Assembly (NCBI GenBank): GCA_025936045.1 | Contig: JAICUB010000001.1 | Location: 186,001-250,000, forward strand | Origin: Polyangiaceae bacterium | GTDB taxonomy: Bacteria > Myxococcota_A > Polyangia > Polyangiales > Polyangiaceae | Direction of reading: 5' to 3' | Length of the DNA: 64,000 nucleotides | Shown: positions 62,417 to 64,000 of the stretch, piece by piece | Layout: every line of letters starts with the position of its first letter | Position numbering within the stretch: the stretch's first letter is position 1 | Program-made: the position numbers and the translations under genes | The notes under the pieces: generated by a model | The model's database searches: none | What the model saw: the letters and a program-made list of their open reading frames with translations, nothing else | What the model was told of the DNA's origin: nothing

Positions 62417-64000
62417 CTAATCCGCGCACGGCATCACGCGCGCGATTTGGATCGTGCTCGACGCCGACGCCACGGACGCCCACGCGACGCTGCCGTCCGG
62501 AAACGCCTTCCACGATTGCCAGGGATGGTCCGGGACCGCGATGCTGAACTGGTCGCCGACCGCCGCGCCCGTGCCCGCGTCGTAAATCTGCGCGGCGAGG
62601 CCCGAGCCCGACTTCCACGTAAGGAGCATGTCGCTTGCGCCGAGCGAGACCAGGTGCGGATTTTCGCTGTCACCCGCCGTCGTGACCGTCCGATCGGAGG
62701 CGCCCGTCGTGAAGTGCTCGAGCTTGATCGCGTGCTGATAGCTCCACGCGGTCCAATAGCCGGACGTCGTGGCGTTCACTATGTCGCCGCCGAACAGGGT
62801 GCCGTCGCAGGTGGCGCTGACGATCGTCTTGTAGTTCGGCGCGAGCGCAATGCGGCAATCGTTGTCGGTCGCGCACACGCTGACGAAGTGATTGGTGCGC
62901 GAGTCCCAGAGCAGGCGCGTGGTCCAGCTGTGGCTGCAGCCGAGATCGAAGCTGTCGTGACCCTTGAGCAAGCTGCCGTCCGGGCCGACGACTTTCATGC
63001 GGTCGCCTTCGTGGATGTCCACTTTGCCCGCGCCGTTCGCGCACATGTCGTTGGTGACGGTGATCGCGTCGCAGAAGTACGCCGCGTAGTTCGTGCCGTC
63101 GTACGCGATGCGCCCGTGGTGCTGGTACCACCACACGAAGTAGTTGTAGCCGGCGCTACCGGAGGTGTAACCAGGCGCATCCGCGGTCGCGGAGTCGAGC
63201 TCCGTCGCCCACTGCTCTTTGCCCGCGCAGTCGAAGCGCACCATGTTCACGTCGTAACAACCCGGACGATCGCTCGGGAGGATGCAGAGGTCGTTCACGT
63301 CGCCGCAGTGCTGCGCGTCGGGGCCACCCTTCGAATCGCGCGTCAGCACGAGCACGCCGCCGTCGCCGTCGGCCGCAAGGTCCTGAAAATCGTGCGCCTC
63401 GAGCGTGAAGGGCGTGCCCGTGAGCTTGTCGTCGCAGTCGAGGCTCGCGACGTGTACCTGGCTCGCCGTGCTGCTCCCGTACTTCGAATAGCCGGTCATC
63501 CACGCGACGAGCGAGCCTCCGCCCGGCTTGGCCGCGATGGCGAGCGGGAGGTTGTAAGTCTCGTCCGTCGAATAATCGAGCGCCGACCCGAGCTCGACGT
63601 CGGTCACGCGCACGCCGGGCGTCGAGCACGAGGTCGCCGCGGGCGCAGCGCAGCTCCCCGGGCAATTGCCGGTCGCTCCGCCGACATTCGTACCGCCGGT
63701 ACCGCTTCCGCCTGCCGACATTCCGGCCGAGCCCGCGCCGCTGCCGCCAGTTCCGCCGGATCCACTCGAGCCGGCCACCGCCCCCGTGCCGCCCGTCGCG
63801 TTGGACCCGCCCGTTCCCGGACCACCCGCGGTTGCGCCTGAGCCGCCCGCTGCCGGACGTCCGCTCGAGCCACCGCTCGCATCCGAGGCGGGCGTGCCGC
63901 CCGAGCCACCCGTGGTCCTACCGCCCGTCGCCGTGCCGGCGCTACCAACGGCTCCGCCCGCAGCTCCCTGTTCGGAGCCGCCGGCCGAGGGCGGTGGCAG
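62417..64000 (-). CDS. Gly-rich-linker surface protein, C-terminal part (5' end beyond window)
   Basis: The frame is open to the window edge, so the start lies outside. The visible 527 residues begin with a Gly/Ser/Ala-rich linker of about 100 residues. A Cys-containing segment ('NCPGSCAAPAATSC') and a beta-rich, propeller-like domain follow ('GSLVAWMTGYSKYGSSTASQVHVASLD', 'DGGVLVLTRDSKGG', 'TTRLLWDSRTNHFVSVCATDND'). No enzyme motif was recognised. The pattern matches other surface lipoproteins in this window. Confidence 0.7.
   Translation of the reverse strand: MPPPSAGGSEQGAAGGAVGSAGTATGGRTTGGSGGTPASDASGGSSGRPAAGGSGATAGGPGTGGSNATGGTGAVAGSSGSGGTGGSGAGSAGMSAGGSGTGGTNVGGATGNCPGSCAAPAATSCSTPGVRVTDVELGSALDYSTDETYNLPLAIAAKPGGGSLVAWMTGYSKYGSSTASQVHVASLDCDDKLTGTPFTLEAHDFQDLAADGDGGVLVLTRDSKGGPDAQHCGDVNDLCILPSDRPGCYDVNMVRFDCAGKEQWATELDSATADAPGYTSGSAGYNYFVWWYQHHGRIAYDGTNYAAYFCDAITVTNDMCANGAGKVDIHEGDRMKVVGPDGSLLKGHDSFDLGCSHSWTTRLLWDSRTNHFVSVCATDNDCRIALAPNYKTIVSATCDGTLFGGDIVNATTSGYWTAWSYQHAIKLEHFTTGASDRTVTTAGDSENPHLVSLGASDMLLTWKSGSGLAAQIYDAGTGAAVGDQFSIAVPDHPWQSWKAFPDGSVAWASVASASSTIQIARVMPCAD

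Noticed and set aside
62177-63841. 554-aa plus-strand frame opposite the Gly-rich protein
   Set aside because: Arg/Ala-rich antisense reading; the minus-strand protein has the coherent beta-rich sequence.

Overview
The window is high-GC DNA with the hallmarks of a myxobacterium, most likely from the Polyangiales/Sorangium side. It has two Hanks-type Ser/Thr kinases with C-terminal extracytoplasmic tails and several secreted lipoproteins with long Gly/Ser/Ala-rich linkers. It also has a MYXO-CTERM-like C-terminal anchor on a pectate lyase, sigma-54 activators, and many translationally coupled ATGA/GTGA gene junctions. The assignment rests on gene content, not on a marker gene.

Layout. 1-2.7 kb: the 3' end of an XRE/MmyB-type regulator, a DoxX-like/SDR pair and an ArsR-SRPBCC pair. 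2.7-12.2 kb: an RND efflux operon (outer-membrane factor, adaptor, RND pump, universal stress protein) divergent from a histidine kinase/NtrC-type regulator pair. The 204-bp spacer between them carries two mirrored candidate sigma-54 promoters and palindromes. 12.2-18.3 kb: membrane and ion functions (two DUF5985 proteins, DUF389, CPA1 antiporter, hemerythrin lipoprotein coupled to ChrA). 18.5-24.7 kb: a TetR operon divergent from a complete TolC-MacA-MacB-like tripartite ABC efflux operon, with a perfect inverted repeat over the start codon. 24.8-30.7 kb: a pectin/glycan-degrading cluster (GH2, GH105, right-handed beta-helix pectate lyase). 31-36.5 kb: membrane and secreted proteins, including an arylsulfotransferase-like lipoprotein and a trypsin-like protease with FG-GAP repeats. 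36.7-38.4 kb: a decayed zone with an IS3 remnant. 38.6-46.1 kb: a signalling operon (Ser/Thr kinase, TPR/PEGA-like membrane protein, propeller-like lipoprotein, FHA sigma-54 activator), followed by a Kelch-like lipoprotein.

46.3-49 kb is a decay zone with frameshifted redoxin, lectin-like and dinucleotide-binding genes among intact small genes. 49.4-56.2 kb is a tandem integration site at tRNA-Gly(GCC). A 6.3-kb element with a tyrosine recombinase lies between two copies of a 44-bp direct repeat that forms the tRNA 3' half. A second, decayed recombinase 3' end lies beyond the outer copy. A 10-bp motif repeated near both ends looks like recombinase arm-type sites. Element cargo includes a Gly-rich lipoprotein, a winged-helix protein, an unrecognised 231-aa protein and an excisionase-like HTH protein.

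56.3-64 kb is chromosomal: TruC-like pseudouridine synthase, a second Ser/Thr kinase, Hsp20, phosphoglucomutase, a DsbA/HCCA-isomerase-like protein and the 3' part of another Gly-rich surface protein cut by the window end.

The best candidates for something new are the mirrored sigma-54 control region of the efflux operon, the kinase-to-FHA-activator operon, and the small tRNA-Gly element with its arm-site-like repeats and unknown cargo.
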